The translations under genes and the position numbers were made by a program. A stretch of 64,000 nucleotides of DNA from VBAS01 sp035318985 (GTDB lineage Bacteria; Bacteroidota; Bacteroidia; Chitinophagales; Chitinophagaceae), in assembly GCA_035318985.1 (NCBI GenBank), contig DATHDP010000015.1, positions 1 to 64,000 of the forward strand. Reading direction: 5' to 3'. The stretch's first letter is position 1; each line of letters begins with the position of its first letter. A model generated the notes under the pieces. It was given only the letters and a program-made list of their open reading frames with translations, made no database searches and was not told the origin of the DNA. Below, in pieces: positions 46,061 to 54,196 of this stretch.

Positions 46061-46107
46061 ACTCCGAAAGGGGTATTGACTTCTGCCAGTATATTATTGA
46101 CATTTAG
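46060..46107 (+). promoter_or_regulatory. promoter with shared inverted-repeat motif (site 3)
   Basis: TACTCCGAAAGGGGTA (46060-46075) is a 6-bp inverted repeat with one G-T, followed by 22 bp and GACATTTAG (46099-46107). It lies 64 bases before the ATG at 46172. Confidence 0.6.
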
Positions 46108-46171
46108 TATTCTTCTTTCCTCTATGACTACTTCCAAATATATTTTCAATTATAATTAAAAAGGAGGAATT

Positions 46172-46498
46172 ATGGTCGTGTCAAAAGAAATCGGCAAGTA
46201 TGAGTTACTTCTGATAACTAATTATAATGTCAATCCAAATCAAATTGCATTTGTGTATTTCCATGATCCCAGTGAGGCATACCTGGGGTATGCAGGGATT
46301 ATCAAGACCGGAGCACCGTTGCCCCCTAATGTGCAGTTTGCAAATGGCATTCTCAACATATACTTTCATGAAATCCTTTTAAGCCCAATGCTGGACACTC
46401 TTCGTAACGAAAAGCCAGTATTTGTCAAATTCAACACAGATCTGAAATGGGGATCAGTTGGAACGGGTAAAGAACCTACTGGTGAACAGGAAACATAA
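46172..46498 (+). CDS. small cytoplasmic protein of unknown function
   Basis: A 108-residue protein with no signal peptide or membrane segment. AAAGGAGG at 46160-46167, 4 bases before the ATG, gives an unusually strong ribosome site for this phylum. The sequence is beta-rich (KYELLLITNYNV, FVYFHDPSEAYLGYAG), without a recognised family. It has its own shared-motif promoter and lies between two repeat C copies. Confidence 0.65.
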   Translation: MVVSKEIGKYELLLITNYNVNPNQIAFVYFHDPSEAYLGYAGIIKTGAPLPPNVQFANGILNIYFHEILLSPMLDTLRNEKPVFVKFNTDLKWGSVGTGKEPTGEQET

Positions 46499-46596
46499 AG
46501 AGTCTGAATTTATAGTGCCAGTGTATCGACAACTATGAGTAACCTCAGAATAGCGTTGAGTACTCTTATACCCGGGTCTCGCTTTAACTTTCATAG

Positions 46597-46642
46597 ATTT
46601 TGAAAAGTTGCTATAGCGAAGACCTCTACGGGACTGAAATTA
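46597..46642. repeat. repeat family C, copy 2
   Basis: TTTTGAAAAGTTGCTATAGC followed by GAAGACCTC and ACGGGACTGAAAT, related to 46017-46060 and to 49240-49284. It lies between the 108-residue gene and the Cys-rich gene. Confidence 0.65.
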
Positions 46643-46722
46643 TTAAGATACAAATCGTGGTTTTCCTATACGAGAGGGGCCGAAAAAAGTTTCTATTTTT
46701 ACATGCCTAAAGCTATCGCGTG

Positions 46723-47058
46723 ATGCCACCTATTTATGCTTTTATTGTCAGCCTTCTCTTGCTATTCAGTGATAGCCACTATAAAAAAGAAATCAGACCG
46801 ATTGCAGCAACATGTTATGGTTATACACCATGTACAGCGTGCAGCAGTTGTAATTATTGCAAATATTGTAATGCAGGGGGTACCTGTGGAATATGTCGGC
46901 CTAAACAAACCCCTGTGAAAAAAGATACAGTGAGATCAGTTCCTGTTTATACACCCAAACAAACGTTTTCATCGCAGTGCAGGGCAATAACAAAGAAAGG
47001 TACGAGGTGCAGCCGGAGTTCGAGATCGAATGGATATTGCTGGCAGCATGGGGGATAA
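46723..47058 (+). CDS. secreted Cys-rich protein with C-terminal zinc-binding-like domain
   Basis: A 111-residue protein from the ATG at 46723 (a GTG one codon earlier also fits). After a hydrophobic N-terminus come a Cys cluster (CYGYTPCTACSSCNYCKYC) and a C-terminal motif CRAITKKGTRCSRSSRSNGYCWQHGG, split here into CRAITKKGTRC and CWQHGG, typical of short DUF5763-like zinc-ribbon proteins. Lysine/threonine linkers separate the two. Its role is unknown; it immediately precedes the dCTP deaminase gene, but no functional link is shown. Confidence 0.65.
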   Translation: MPPIYAFIVSLLLLFSDSHYKKEIRPIAATCYGYTPCTACSSCNYCKYCNAGGTCGICRPKQTPVKKDTVRSVPVYTPKQTFSSQCRAITKKGTRCSRSSRSNGYCWQHGG

Positions 47059-47167
47059 AATAAAACGAACCAAACAATCATAACCATCCTTCCCACACCA
47101 AACAATGAAACAGGCAAAAGAAAATGACGAAATGAATTTGGTGTTCAAGGAGTAACCTAATCAATTT

Positions 47168-49201
47168 ATGAAATTAGATCAACTCTATTCTCTGAGAACT
47201 GGCTTTACCGTAATCGGTCTGACAGGAAGAACTGGTTCTGGCTGTACCAAAATAGCTGAACGCCTGGCTGGAACTTTTGAAAAACTTTCTGATCGCGGCC
47301 TAAGAGATGAAAAAGATTTTACTGACAAAGTATTTGAAAGGAAGTACTCAATTTGTAGGAAATTTCTTTCCTATCCTGGCAATTGGCAGCCGTATGAGGT
47401 TATTAGATATACGAATGTTCTACTGTTCTTCTTACTTCACAAGTATGGAGGCGATTCAGAAAAAACAAAGAAACTATTTATCGAAAATTTTAAACTTGAT
47501 AAGGCAGAAGATAATACGACGATCGTAGATAAATTAATGAATCATATTAAAATTATTGATAGTTCACATGCACCGTTAATTAAAAAAATAAAAGAACTGC
47601 CTGACTTTTCTAAGATTAAATCTGATACGGAACTGAAGGATTTGCATGATCTTTTTTTTAGTAAGGATTTTGCCGGGTTAACCGATAAGATTTTTGAAGC
47701 ATTAGAGCGTTACGGCTATTTCCGCACAAGATTATTGTTACATTGGGTTTCTTGTAATATAAGGAGCAGCGGCGATCCTTTGGGTGAAGCGCCTGTCGAC
47801 GTTAAAAATATTTTCACTATTGCTCAACTAATGAACAGACTTATTAAAGGTAAGAGGTTCGTAAATACAACAAATAATAAACCGACAAAGGTGGTTATCG
47901 ATTCTCTTAGAAATTCTTTGGAAATAATGTTCTTCAAAGAACGCTATTCAGCCTTTTATATGGTAGCAACGAAAGATGTCATCGGAAACACAAAGAATAG
48001 ATTGGATACCCGATTGAAACATAAAATAAAAGATGAATCAGAAAGAGAAAAGGTAATTGAACAATTGTTGGAGCTTGATGAAATAGAATATAGAACGAAA
48101 GATTTTGCAAAAGGAAAATTTTCGTCGCCTGATGTGGAAAACTGCATACAAAAGAGCGATTTCCATATTTTCAATTTAATGAAGGATCAGCTAGCAGATT
48201 TCGTAAACGAAAAATTCGAAGGTAAAGCAAATGGGTTTTTTACCCGGGAAGAACAGCTTATGAAATTAGTTGCCCTGATACAACAACCTGGCTTAATAAC
48301 TCCAAGTTCCGCAGAAAGAGCCATGCAAATCGCAAACACAGCTAAACTTAACTCGGGGTGTATATCAAGAAAAGTTGGAGCGACGGTTACAGACTCTGAA
48401 TATTTTGTCAGAGCAGTTGGATGGAACGATGTAGCCAAGGGTCATACACCATGCAATTTGAGAACTGTCACCGATTTTCTTGATGGAACGGTCAATCTAA
48501 ACGATAGTCAACATTATAGCAAATTTGAAAAAGGTGCGGCGATCGATGAATCTGCGTTCAAATATAAGGGTGATAACCCCGGCAATTTTAAAGACGCATT
48601 AGTTGATTATTTCAAAGAGGCACATGAATTACGTTCTGGCGATCTCAATGGCAAAAACTGCTCCTTTTGTTTTAAGACGGTGCATAATCATTATGAGGGA
48701 GAGGCCAACCAAGTACACACCCGGTCACTCCATGCAGAAGAAAATGCGATGTTACAAATAACCAAACTTGGAGGAGGTGGCGTCAGTGGAGGATATTTGT
48801 TTACAACAGCAAGTCCCTGTGAATTATGTTCAAAAAAAGCATATCAACTTGGGATAAAGAAAATTTTCTTTATTGATCCTTATCCAGGAATAGCTGTTGA
48901 CCAGATTCTTAAAGGTGGAAAAGAAACCAGTCAACCACAGCTAATTCCATTTTCCGGTGCAATAGGTAATGCTTATCACGAATTGTATGAGTGTTTTATG
49001 TCTTATAAGGATGAAGTTTCGATGACCCTCGAACTAAAGCCAAAACAAAAACTTGCAAAAGAAATTACAAACATCTTAAATAGAACGCGGGATAAAGAAA
49101 TAACGGAGTTTCTAAAAGACACAAAGCTTGATGATACCGAACTGATCGATTTGGTTAAAACTTCTATTCGACAATACAAAGCAAAAGGGGAAGCGGAATA
49201 G
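47168..49201 (+). CDS. anti-phage dCTP deaminase (AvcD/DcdV-like)
   Basis: A 677-residue protein with an N-terminal P-loop-like domain (GLTGRTGSGCTK, residues 17-28, with Cys in place of the usual Walker Lys, as in this family) and a C-terminal zinc cytidine-deaminase domain. The zinc/catalytic residues are His522 and Glu524 (HAEEN) and Cys551/Cys554 (PCELC). AvcD/DcdV proteins deaminate dCTP and related nucleotides upon phage infection, depleting the pool needed for phage replication; in known cases a short RNA, AvcI, holds them in check. The 109-bp upstream gap could hold such an RNA but I cannot identify one. A hairpin follows the stop. Confidence 0.88.
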   Translation: MKLDQLYSLRTGFTVIGLTGRTGSGCTKIAERLAGTFEKLSDRGLRDEKDFTDKVFERKYSICRKFLSYPGNWQPYEVIRYTNVLLFFLLHKYGGDSEKTKKLFIENFKLDKAEDNTTIVDKLMNHIKIIDSSHAPLIKKIKELPDFSKIKSDTELKDLHDLFFSKDFAGLTDKIFEALERYGYFRTRLLLHWVSCNIRSSGDPLGEAPVDVKNIFTIAQLMNRLIKGKRFVNTTNNKPTKVVIDSLRNSLEIMFFKERYSAFYMVATKDVIGNTKNRLDTRLKHKIKDESEREKVIEQLLELDEIEYRTKDFAKGKFSSPDVENCIQKSDFHIFNLMKDQLADFVNEKFEGKANGFFTREEQLMKLVALIQQPGLITPSSAERAMQIANTAKLNSGCISRKVGATVTDSEYFVRAVGWNDVAKGHTPCNLRTVTDFLDGTVNLNDSQHYSKFEKGAAIDESAFKYKGDNPGNFKDALVDYFKEAHELRSGDLNGKNCSFCFKTVHNHYEGEANQVHTRSLHAEENAMLQITKLGGGGVSGGYLFTTASPCELCSKKAYQLGIKKIFFIDPYPGIAVDQILKGGKETSQPQLIPFSGAIGNAYHELYECFMSYKDEVSMTLELKPKQKLAKEITNILNRTRDKEITEFLKDTKLDDTELIDLVKTSIRQYKAKGEAE

Positions 49202-49210
49202 TTGTTCTAA

Positions 49211-49232
49211 TGGTGCGTGGGGACACGCACCA
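49211..49232 (+). terminator. hairpin after the dCTP deaminase gene
   Basis: TGGTGCGT-GGGGAC-ACGCACCA is a perfect 8-bp stem 9 bases after the stop. There is no good U-tract, so it may protect the 3' end rather than terminate. Confidence 0.5.
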
Positions 49233-49239
49233 ATGCTGA

Positions 49240-49284
49240 GATTTTAAAAAATTGCTATAACGAAGACACCAGAGGACTGAATAT
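49240..49284. repeat. repeat family C, copy 3
   Basis: GATTTTAAAAAATTGCTATA then ACGAAGACACC and AGAGGACTGAATA, a diverged member of the family at 46017 and 46597, again downstream of a gene. Confidence 0.55.
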
Positions 49285-49397
49285 TTTCTGCCGCTTTGTT
49301 ATTTGTTTATTGACAAGAACCCGGGCGGACATAAAGTTTTTGTTATAAGTTATTTCATCGTAATTTTTGTTTCAATTAACAGACAAATATTAAAAAT

Positions 49398-49772
49398 ATG
49401 ATTATTGGAATCGGATGTGATGTTGTGGATCATAATATTACCAAGCTGATTGGTTGGGAAACAGATTCGGAATTATTAGAACGATTTCTTTCACAAAGTG
49501 AACTTGAACAATTTCAAATAAATAAAACGATTAAATTTCTCGCCAGTAGATATGCGGTCAAAGAGGCGGTTTTAAAATCTTTGGGAACGGGTATGCAAGA
49601 TGGAATCTCCTTGAAAGATATTGAAGTTTTACAGAGCGAAGAAGGAAAACCAGGAATAAAATTAAATGGGGAGGTAAAAAGGATTTCAGACGAATTGGGT
49701 ATAAAATCATGGTATGTCACAATTACGCATACAAAAAGCTACTCACTTGCATTTGTAATTGCTGAAATGTGA
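49398..49772 (+). CDS. acpS: holo-[acyl-carrier-protein] synthase (4'-phosphopantetheinyl transferase, AcpS type)
   Basis: A 124-residue protein of normal AcpS length. IIGIGCDVVDH at the N-terminus and FLASRYAVKEAVLKSLGTGMQDGI carry the metal- and CoA-binding residues; ITHTKSYSLAFVIAE closes the fold. AcpS transfers 4'-phosphopantetheine from CoA to a serine of an acyl carrier protein. It sits between the anti-phage deaminase and a convergent operon (16-base gap) that includes an ACP-like protein, so it may serve that ACP rather than fatty-acid synthesis. Whether it is the only AcpS in the genome cannot be told here. Confidence 0.9.
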   Translation: MIIGIGCDVVDHNITKLIGWETDSELLERFLSQSELEQFQINKTIKFLASRYAVKEAVLKSLGTGMQDGISLKDIEVLQSEEGKPGIKLNGEVKRISDELGIKSWYVTITHTKSYSLAFVIAEM

Positions 49773-49788
49773 TTGACTTGTCAATCCT

Positions 49789-50847
49789 TTACTCTCTAGT
49801 TTTAATATTCTCGTTTAAATTCCATTTTGGAGGGAACCAATAATCAATTGGTTTAAGATTAGCTCTAAACATTTGTTTTATTTTCTTTCTTTCACTAATT
49901 CCTTTAATTTCTGGATGTTTAACCCTCGCATATTTATCTACTTCACAAAATAAATTTTGACAATCGATAAGTTGTAGCGGCCGTCCCCAAAGTGTTTTGA
50001 AAGACAATCCCAATCTCATGAACTCCTGTTGTTGGCGATCTGACATCAATTTAATGATTTCTACTTCACTTAAGCCCGCAGTATCCTTAAAGCACTTACT
50101 AATCCCACCCTTTGCACCCGGACCGGGAACAACAAATTCAGATTCGGAAAAGTTGATGATCTGGGAATAGTTAATGTCAATGAGTAATTGATATGCTAGA
50201 AAGTCCCCAAGACCAGGGAATTGTTTTAATGTTTCAAATGCTTGTTGCATTGTTTTTGAAGAGGCCAATCGCTGATGTGTTTCTTTTTTTAATATTAATT
50301 CAATAAGCTTTAGATGATTTGAATGTTTTCTTAAAAACCCAAAGAATGATTTTCCAGAAGGCATAATATAAGCAGCAGAATAAATTCTTTTCCCATTGGC
50401 ATGGGCATTGGTCAAAATATTATCATAATGTTTAAAACTGTAATCTTCATATGTTAAAAGACCAATTTTTGAATTAAGTAATTCCCATGTTTCTATTTTA
50501 TTGAATAGTTTGAATAAAAGTATACGAAACAGAATCTCTTTTGGTGAAGATGGTAAATCGTTATTATAAATAACATTTTTGATTAAATACTGACTGACTC
50601 TGTCAGCGGCACGATATGCATTAGTAAACTTATGCTTGTTCAGTATTGGATCGGAACACCAAGGAAAGGTATTGCCTGATAGCCTATTAAAAAACACATC
50701 TTGCCGCAGTGCTGCAAATCTCCAATAACTGTCGTAAACCTCGGTTGTTTTTGCTGGAGCTAATGCTAAGTGAATTGTAACCTTGTTCCTTCGGGTAGAA
50801 ATGGGAATTTTCTCTTGCTTTTCAGCGGTTTTTATATTTTGTCTCAT
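49789..50847 (-). CDS. alpha-glutamyl/putrescinyl thymine pyrophosphorylase-like (clade 3, HMUDK_hel-type)
   Basis: A 352-residue protein. RQDVFFNRLSGNTFPWCSDPILNKHKFTNAYRAADRVSQYLIKNVIY (quoted in part: PILNKHKFTNAYRAADR), PGPGAKGGISKCF and IDCQNLFCEVDKYARVKHPEI are hallmarks I associate with the helical alpha-glutamyl/putrescinyl-thymine pyrophosphorylase and 5-hmdU-kinase helical-domain families. In phages such enzymes replace the pyrophosphate on 5-hydroxymethyl-dU in DNA by an amino acid or polyamine. Bacterial clade 3 members have no proven activity. It is the last gene of a five-gene minus operon, 35 bases after the TS-like gene. Confidence 0.75.
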   Translation of the reverse strand: MRQNIKTAEKQEKIPISTRRNKVTIHLALAPAKTTEVYDSYWRFAALRQDVFFNRLSGNTFPWCSDPILNKHKFTNAYRAADRVSQYLIKNVIYNNDLPSSPKEILFRILLFKLFNKIETWELLNSKIGLLTYEDYSFKHYDNILTNAHANGKRIYSAAYIMPSGKSFFGFLRKHSNHLKLIELILKKETHQRLASSKTMQQAFETLKQFPGLGDFLAYQLLIDINYSQIINFSESEFVVPGPGAKGGISKCFKDTAGLSEVEIIKLMSDRQQQEFMRLGLSFKTLWGRPLQLIDCQNLFCEVDKYARVKHPEIKGISERKKIKQMFRANLKPIDYWFPPKWNLNENIKTRE

Positions 50848-50882
50848 TAATAACTGGCAAATTTAAGTCTCTGAAAAGAAAA

Positions 50883-51620
50883 CTATTTCATCATTTTCAG
50901 CAAATCTTTCGCTTGGCTTTTTTTGAGTTTGTCGAGATGCTCTACTCCAATAAAGCAATTGAGACGTTCGAATTCTAATTGGGTTTCATTAGCTATAAAT
51001 TTTCCAAGATTTATTAACCCAAGCCAATTACCATAAGCCCGCCGGAATAAGTATTGAATAGCATAAAAACTATTGAGGATTAAACCTCCCTTGTCCGATT
51101 TGTAAAATGTAACGTGTTGTAAGCAAGGAAATCCTTGAAATGCTCCATTTGTATGATCCTTCCCCGGGTCAAAAATTGAAGCTTGAAGCTTTGAACGTCT
51201 TTTGATGTTATTTTTTTTTATAGCTGTAATAATAATTTCCAGCTGATTAATTTTTTTATTATCATGATCATATGCAATGAGCCTTTCAAAGTATGTTCCA
51301 TGACTGTTGCTAGTATCTATTTTTTTTATACGGGACAGATTTTGAAGATATTCTTCATAAAGTTTATATCTATCACGACCCAAAAATTGATAAAGAGAAT
51401 CTGGAAAAATAGTTTCGGAAACTGTTCTGATAGAACCAAATTTTTCTTTTTGCAAATATATATCTAAAGATTGCCTGACATTGAGGGATTCTTCGAAGTC
51501 AGTAAGTGTTACTATTAAAGGAGTAATTTCCATTCCACCACTTTTAGTAATGTGTCCAAGTGCAGTGAGCCATGCGTTTGACAAGTTTGTATCTTCAATT
51601 AAATGTGGTGATGTATTCAT
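50883..51620 (-). CDS. thymidylate-synthase-fold protein
   Basis: A 245-residue protein whose second half follows thymidylate synthase: GTYFERLIAY, a helix NQLEIIITAIKKN, DPGKDHTNG, then GFPCLQHVTFY where the Cys aligns with the catalytic nucleophile, and NSFYAIQYLFRRAYGNWLGL. ThyA-type enzymes methylate dUMP and phage relatives hydroxymethylate dUMP or dCMP using folate. The short N-terminal half is diverged and some nucleotide-binding residues are not obvious, so it could be a specialised or inactive member. It starts 3 bases after the ImmA gene and precedes the pyrophosphorylase-like gene, suggesting a joint pathway. Confidence 0.7.
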   Translation of the reverse strand: MNTSPHLIEDTNLSNAWLTALGHITKSGGMEITPLIVTLTDFEESLNVRQSLDIYLQKEKFGSIRTVSETIFPDSLYQFLGRDRYKLYEEYLQNLSRIKKIDTSNSHGTYFERLIAYDHDNKKINQLEIIITAIKKNNIKRRSKLQASIFDPGKDHTNGAFQGFPCLQHVTFYKSDKGGLILNSFYAIQYLFRRAYGNWLGLINLGKFIANETQLEFERLNCFIGVEHLDKLKKSQAKDLLKMMK

Positions 51621-51623
51621 AAT

Positions 51624-52484
51624 TTAATCTATTTTGTTTTCTAAGTGACGGTTTTCAGCAAGACCTATATAACCGGCATTTTGGATTCTAATAAAATGGC
51701 AGGTGCCACTACCAGAGTCAGCCACACGAATAATTCCCGGTTTTACAGCTATATAGCCATTGCCAAGACTTGTTTGCCGATACTCTTTCAGATGATCTCC
51801 TTCAAGTATGTAATTTTTTGGAAGGATTATATAATTGAATACCTCTAAATCGATGACTGATAATTCTGAAAAGCCATCGATAATCTTGAAATGTGAATTT
51901 GGTATGTCCGAACCAAACAAGAACTCTAGTATTTTCCCGGGTTTGAGTTTTGAGAGTTCTTTTGCCTTTGTATCATTTATAAGTTTGTTGGATTTAGAAT
52001 GTGAAATTAAAGTTTCATATCCTGTACCAAAAGCCGAGCAAATTGTAAAATACTGGATCGATGAAGCAGCCTTTATCTTCCAGTTTCTTTTTGCAAACTC
52101 TGCCTGAATGCCGGCGACAGGCATTAATAAAGCACCTGCAAAGGAGTCAACTAGAAATTCATCTTCATCATACGCAGATGAGGTAGTGGTTTCTCCTGTT
52201 AATGCATCAACTTTAATTCCATGACAAAAAGCATGGTGGCCTAACTCATGTGCACATGTAAAGGAACGACGTGGTAGTGGTCTTTGATTTGAAATGAATA
52301 TTGTAGAATGATGGCTATTCTTTTGTTTTACATACATCCCTTCCATATTTATATCCACAAATCGAACTGTTAGTCCTAATTTGATGCAGGCATCAAAAAT
52401 ATTTATTGGTTCAAACATGCTTAGTCCCAGTTGCACACGAACCTCATCAGCTTTCAAAAGAGCTTTTCTAAACAGTTGATTCAT
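51624..52484 (-). CDS. ImmA/IrrE family metallo-endopeptidase
   Basis: A 286-residue protein with a zinc protease motif FTCAHELGHHAFCHG (HELGH) near residues 75-90 and EDEFLVDSFAGALLMP as the third-ligand region. ImmA/IrrE proteases cleave a cognate XRE repressor when triggered, releasing mobile-element or stress genes. The C-terminal half is GAF-like/unknown and may sense the trigger. It lies 9 bases after an XRE gene, the standard pairing. Confidence 0.9.
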   Translation of the reverse strand: MNQLFRKALLKADEVRVQLGLSMFEPINIFDACIKLGLTVRFVDINMEGMYVKQKNSHHSTIFISNQRPLPRRSFTCAHELGHHAFCHGIKVDALTGETTTSSAYDEDEFLVDSFAGALLMPVAGIQAEFAKRNWKIKAASSIQYFTICSAFGTGYETLISHSKSNKLINDTKAKELSKLKPGKILEFLFGSDIPNSHFKIIDGFSELSVIDLEVFNYIILPKNYILEGDHLKEYRQTSLGNGYIAVKPGIIRVADSGSGTCHFIRIQNAGYIGLAENRHLENKID

Positions 52485-52493
52485 GGTATATAA

Positions 52494-52829
52494 TTATTTT
52501 GGCAAGATCTTTAAGACATGTAATACCTTCTCAATGTCTTTTTTACTTAGTTTACCAAGTTCTCTTGCAGCGAACTTAAACTCTTCAGTTATTTGAGCAT
52601 CATTTTCTTTAAGTAAAAGCCAAGATGTGTCAACCTTATACAAATTGGCGAACTGTATAATTTCTTCAGCACTTACTTTTCGCTTGCCAGCTTCGATTTC
52701 AGAAATTGCCGGACGTTGTAGTCCTAATTTGTCTGCGGCATGTGCTTGAGAAAGGCCCGCGAGAATTCTTGCCTCTTTCAATCTTGCAGCAATCTTTTCT
52801 CTGTCAGAGTTTGAATTATTCATTTCCAT
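52494..52829 (-). CDS. XRE family helix-turn-helix regulator
   Basis: A 111-residue protein with a single XRE DNA-binding domain (about 10-75, LKEARILAGLSQAHAADKLGLQRPAISEIEAGKRKV) and a short helical C-terminus. It overlaps the ACP-like gene by 14 bases. Together with the ImmA protease it is expected to repress the divergent operon promoters and be inactivated by cleavage. Confidence 0.92.
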   Translation of the reverse strand: MEMNNSNSDREKIAARLKEARILAGLSQAHAADKLGLQRPAISEIEAGKRKVSAEEIIQFANLYKVDTSWLLLKENDAQITEEFKFAARELGKLSKKDIEKVLHVLKILPK

Positions 52830-53109
52830 TTTTAGCTTCTTTAATTAATTTTTTTGCAGCTTCTTTAATTGATAATTGTTGATGATTTTTTTTGTCGTGG
52901 AATATATAGCAGCTGTCAGGAATCATAACACCTAATGATCTGCCTATTCGTGCCATTAAAGTCACCAGCACCTGACTAGGAATAAGAATTCCCGGACAAT
53001 AATCCTCGTTTACCGCAGCATCAATCTTCAGCATATTCGTAGTTTCGTCAATTGCTTTGGTAATTTCTTTTTCGACCCGCGTAAGTTCTAGATTTACCAT
53101 TTGTAGCAT
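52816..53109 (-). CDS. acyl-carrier-protein-like small protein
   Basis: A 97-residue protein (an alternative ATG lies at 53100). The segment LIPSQVLVTLMARIGRSLGVMIPDSCYIF followed by QLSIKEAAKKLIKEA matches helices II-IV of acyl carrier proteins (compare DSLDTVELVMALEEEFGIEIP and TTVQDAIDYI; shown in pieces). The conserved Ser is present in IPSQ, but the usual Asp-Ser-Leu is Pro-Ser-Gln, so modification is not assured. First gene of the five-gene minus operon; an AcpS gene lies 3.3 kb away at the other end of the cluster. Assignment is by pattern only. Confidence 0.5.
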   Translation of the reverse strand: MLQMVNLELTRVEKEITKAIDETTNMLKIDAAVNEDYCPGILIPSQVLVTLMARIGRSLGVMIPDSCYIFHDKKNHQQLSIKEAAKKLIKEAKNGNE

Positions 53110-53296
53110 TTTCGTACAAAGTTGGTAAGAATTCCTTACATAACAAAATATTTTCTTACCTTTGTTTAGCAGTTAAGAAATTAGTTGAAAAGTATTTTCT
53201 TTTCAATTGTTTTGAGCGATTGTGGAAAAGGGGTTAATAACAGGAACTGGTTGTTAGAACGGCTTCTTTCAATAAAAGTAAATTTGATAGTAAATT
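53110..53296. promoter_or_regulatory. divergent promoter region with palindromic operator candidates
   Basis: Between the ACP-like operon and the DCD-like operon. GTAAG-AATTC-CTTAC (53125-53139) is a near-perfect palindrome, and GGTAAGAA recurs in inverse orientation at about 53153-53160. These are good candidates for the XRE repressor encoded in the minus operon. No certain -33/-7 pair was identified. Confidence 0.5.
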
Positions 53297-54196
53297 ATGG
53301 CATATCTAGGTTCAGAAAAACTTAAGGCACTTATTAAAAATCTAAAAGTAATTGGGCCAGATCCTGATTTTAATCGAATCAGCTGTGGGGCATATGAGCT
53401 TTCCTTAGGTGATGAGGTTTTCAGAACAGATTCAAAGGATAAAAAGAAAGAGTTTTTAACACGAGATAAAGAACAGGTTACAATAAACCCTGGGCAATTT
53501 GCGCTCCTGTTAACACAGGAAACTGTCGATATTCCGATTGATAAGATTGCTTTTATATCAATAAAGGCAGGAATTAAATTAAAGGGTCTTGTAAATGTTT
53601 CCGGGTTTCACGTTGATCCCGGTTTTAAAGGAAAATTGGTATTCTCCGTCTATAATGCAGGTTCCGGACCAATCTCATTGCTCAGAGGAGAGGCTAGCTT
53701 TTTGATTTGGTTTGCTGAGATGGTTTTATCAGAAAAGGAAACTACCAGCTATGATAAAGGAAGCCATGAACATAAAAATCAAGATACAATACCAGCACGA
53801 TATATTGATGCCTTATTAGCCGGCGAGTTGGCTTCACCAAATGTAATAGTAGAGAAATTAAAAGAAAATTATAATACATTAGATAACAAGATCAATCTAA
53901 ACGATAAGGGATTAGAAGGTAGAATTACAGCTGTTGAAAGGGATCAAAAGGCCAATAATTATATTGCAGTTACAGCAATTGGAATAGCGATTGCAATTGT
54001 TCTCAAATTTGTTTTTGATTGGGCTGTTTTCAATACAGGATTAAATAAGGGAGTGGAACTTAAACAAAAGGAGGCTGCGGCAGATTCGATAATCAACCAA
54101 AGGCTGGTAGAGAAAAGAAATTTAATCAGCGAAATTGACAGCCTGGAGAAAGTGAAATCAAATTTGCAATCATCTTTAAACACACCAAAAAAATGA
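53297..54196 (+). CDS. membrane-anchored DCD/dUTPase-fold protein
   Basis: A 299-residue protein. Residues 1-190 follow the dCTP-deaminase/dUTPase trimer fold (CGAYELSLGDEVF, INPGQFALLLTQETVDIP, FHVDPGFKGKLVFSVYNAG). In dCTP deaminases the last stretch reads as VLEFYN with a catalytic Glu; here it is VFSVYN, and the SSLAR-like loop is SIKAG, so ordinary catalysis is unlikely. A membrane helix follows (about 222-245) and then a coiled coil (255-295). It could bind dNTPs at the membrane as a sensor. The next gene overlaps by 4 bases. Confidence 0.75.
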   Translation: MAYLGSEKLKALIKNLKVIGPDPDFNRISCGAYELSLGDEVFRTDSKDKKKEFLTRDKEQVTINPGQFALLLTQETVDIPIDKIAFISIKAGIKLKGLVNVSGFHVDPGFKGKLVFSVYNAGSGPISLLRGEASFLIWFAEMVLSEKETTSYDKGSHEHKNQDTIPARYIDALLAGELASPNVIVEKLKENYNTLDNKINLNDKGLEGRITAVERDQKANNYIAVTAIGIAIAIVLKFVFDWAVFNTGLNKGVELKQKEAAADSIINQRLVEKRNLISEIDSLEKVKSNLQSSLNTPKK

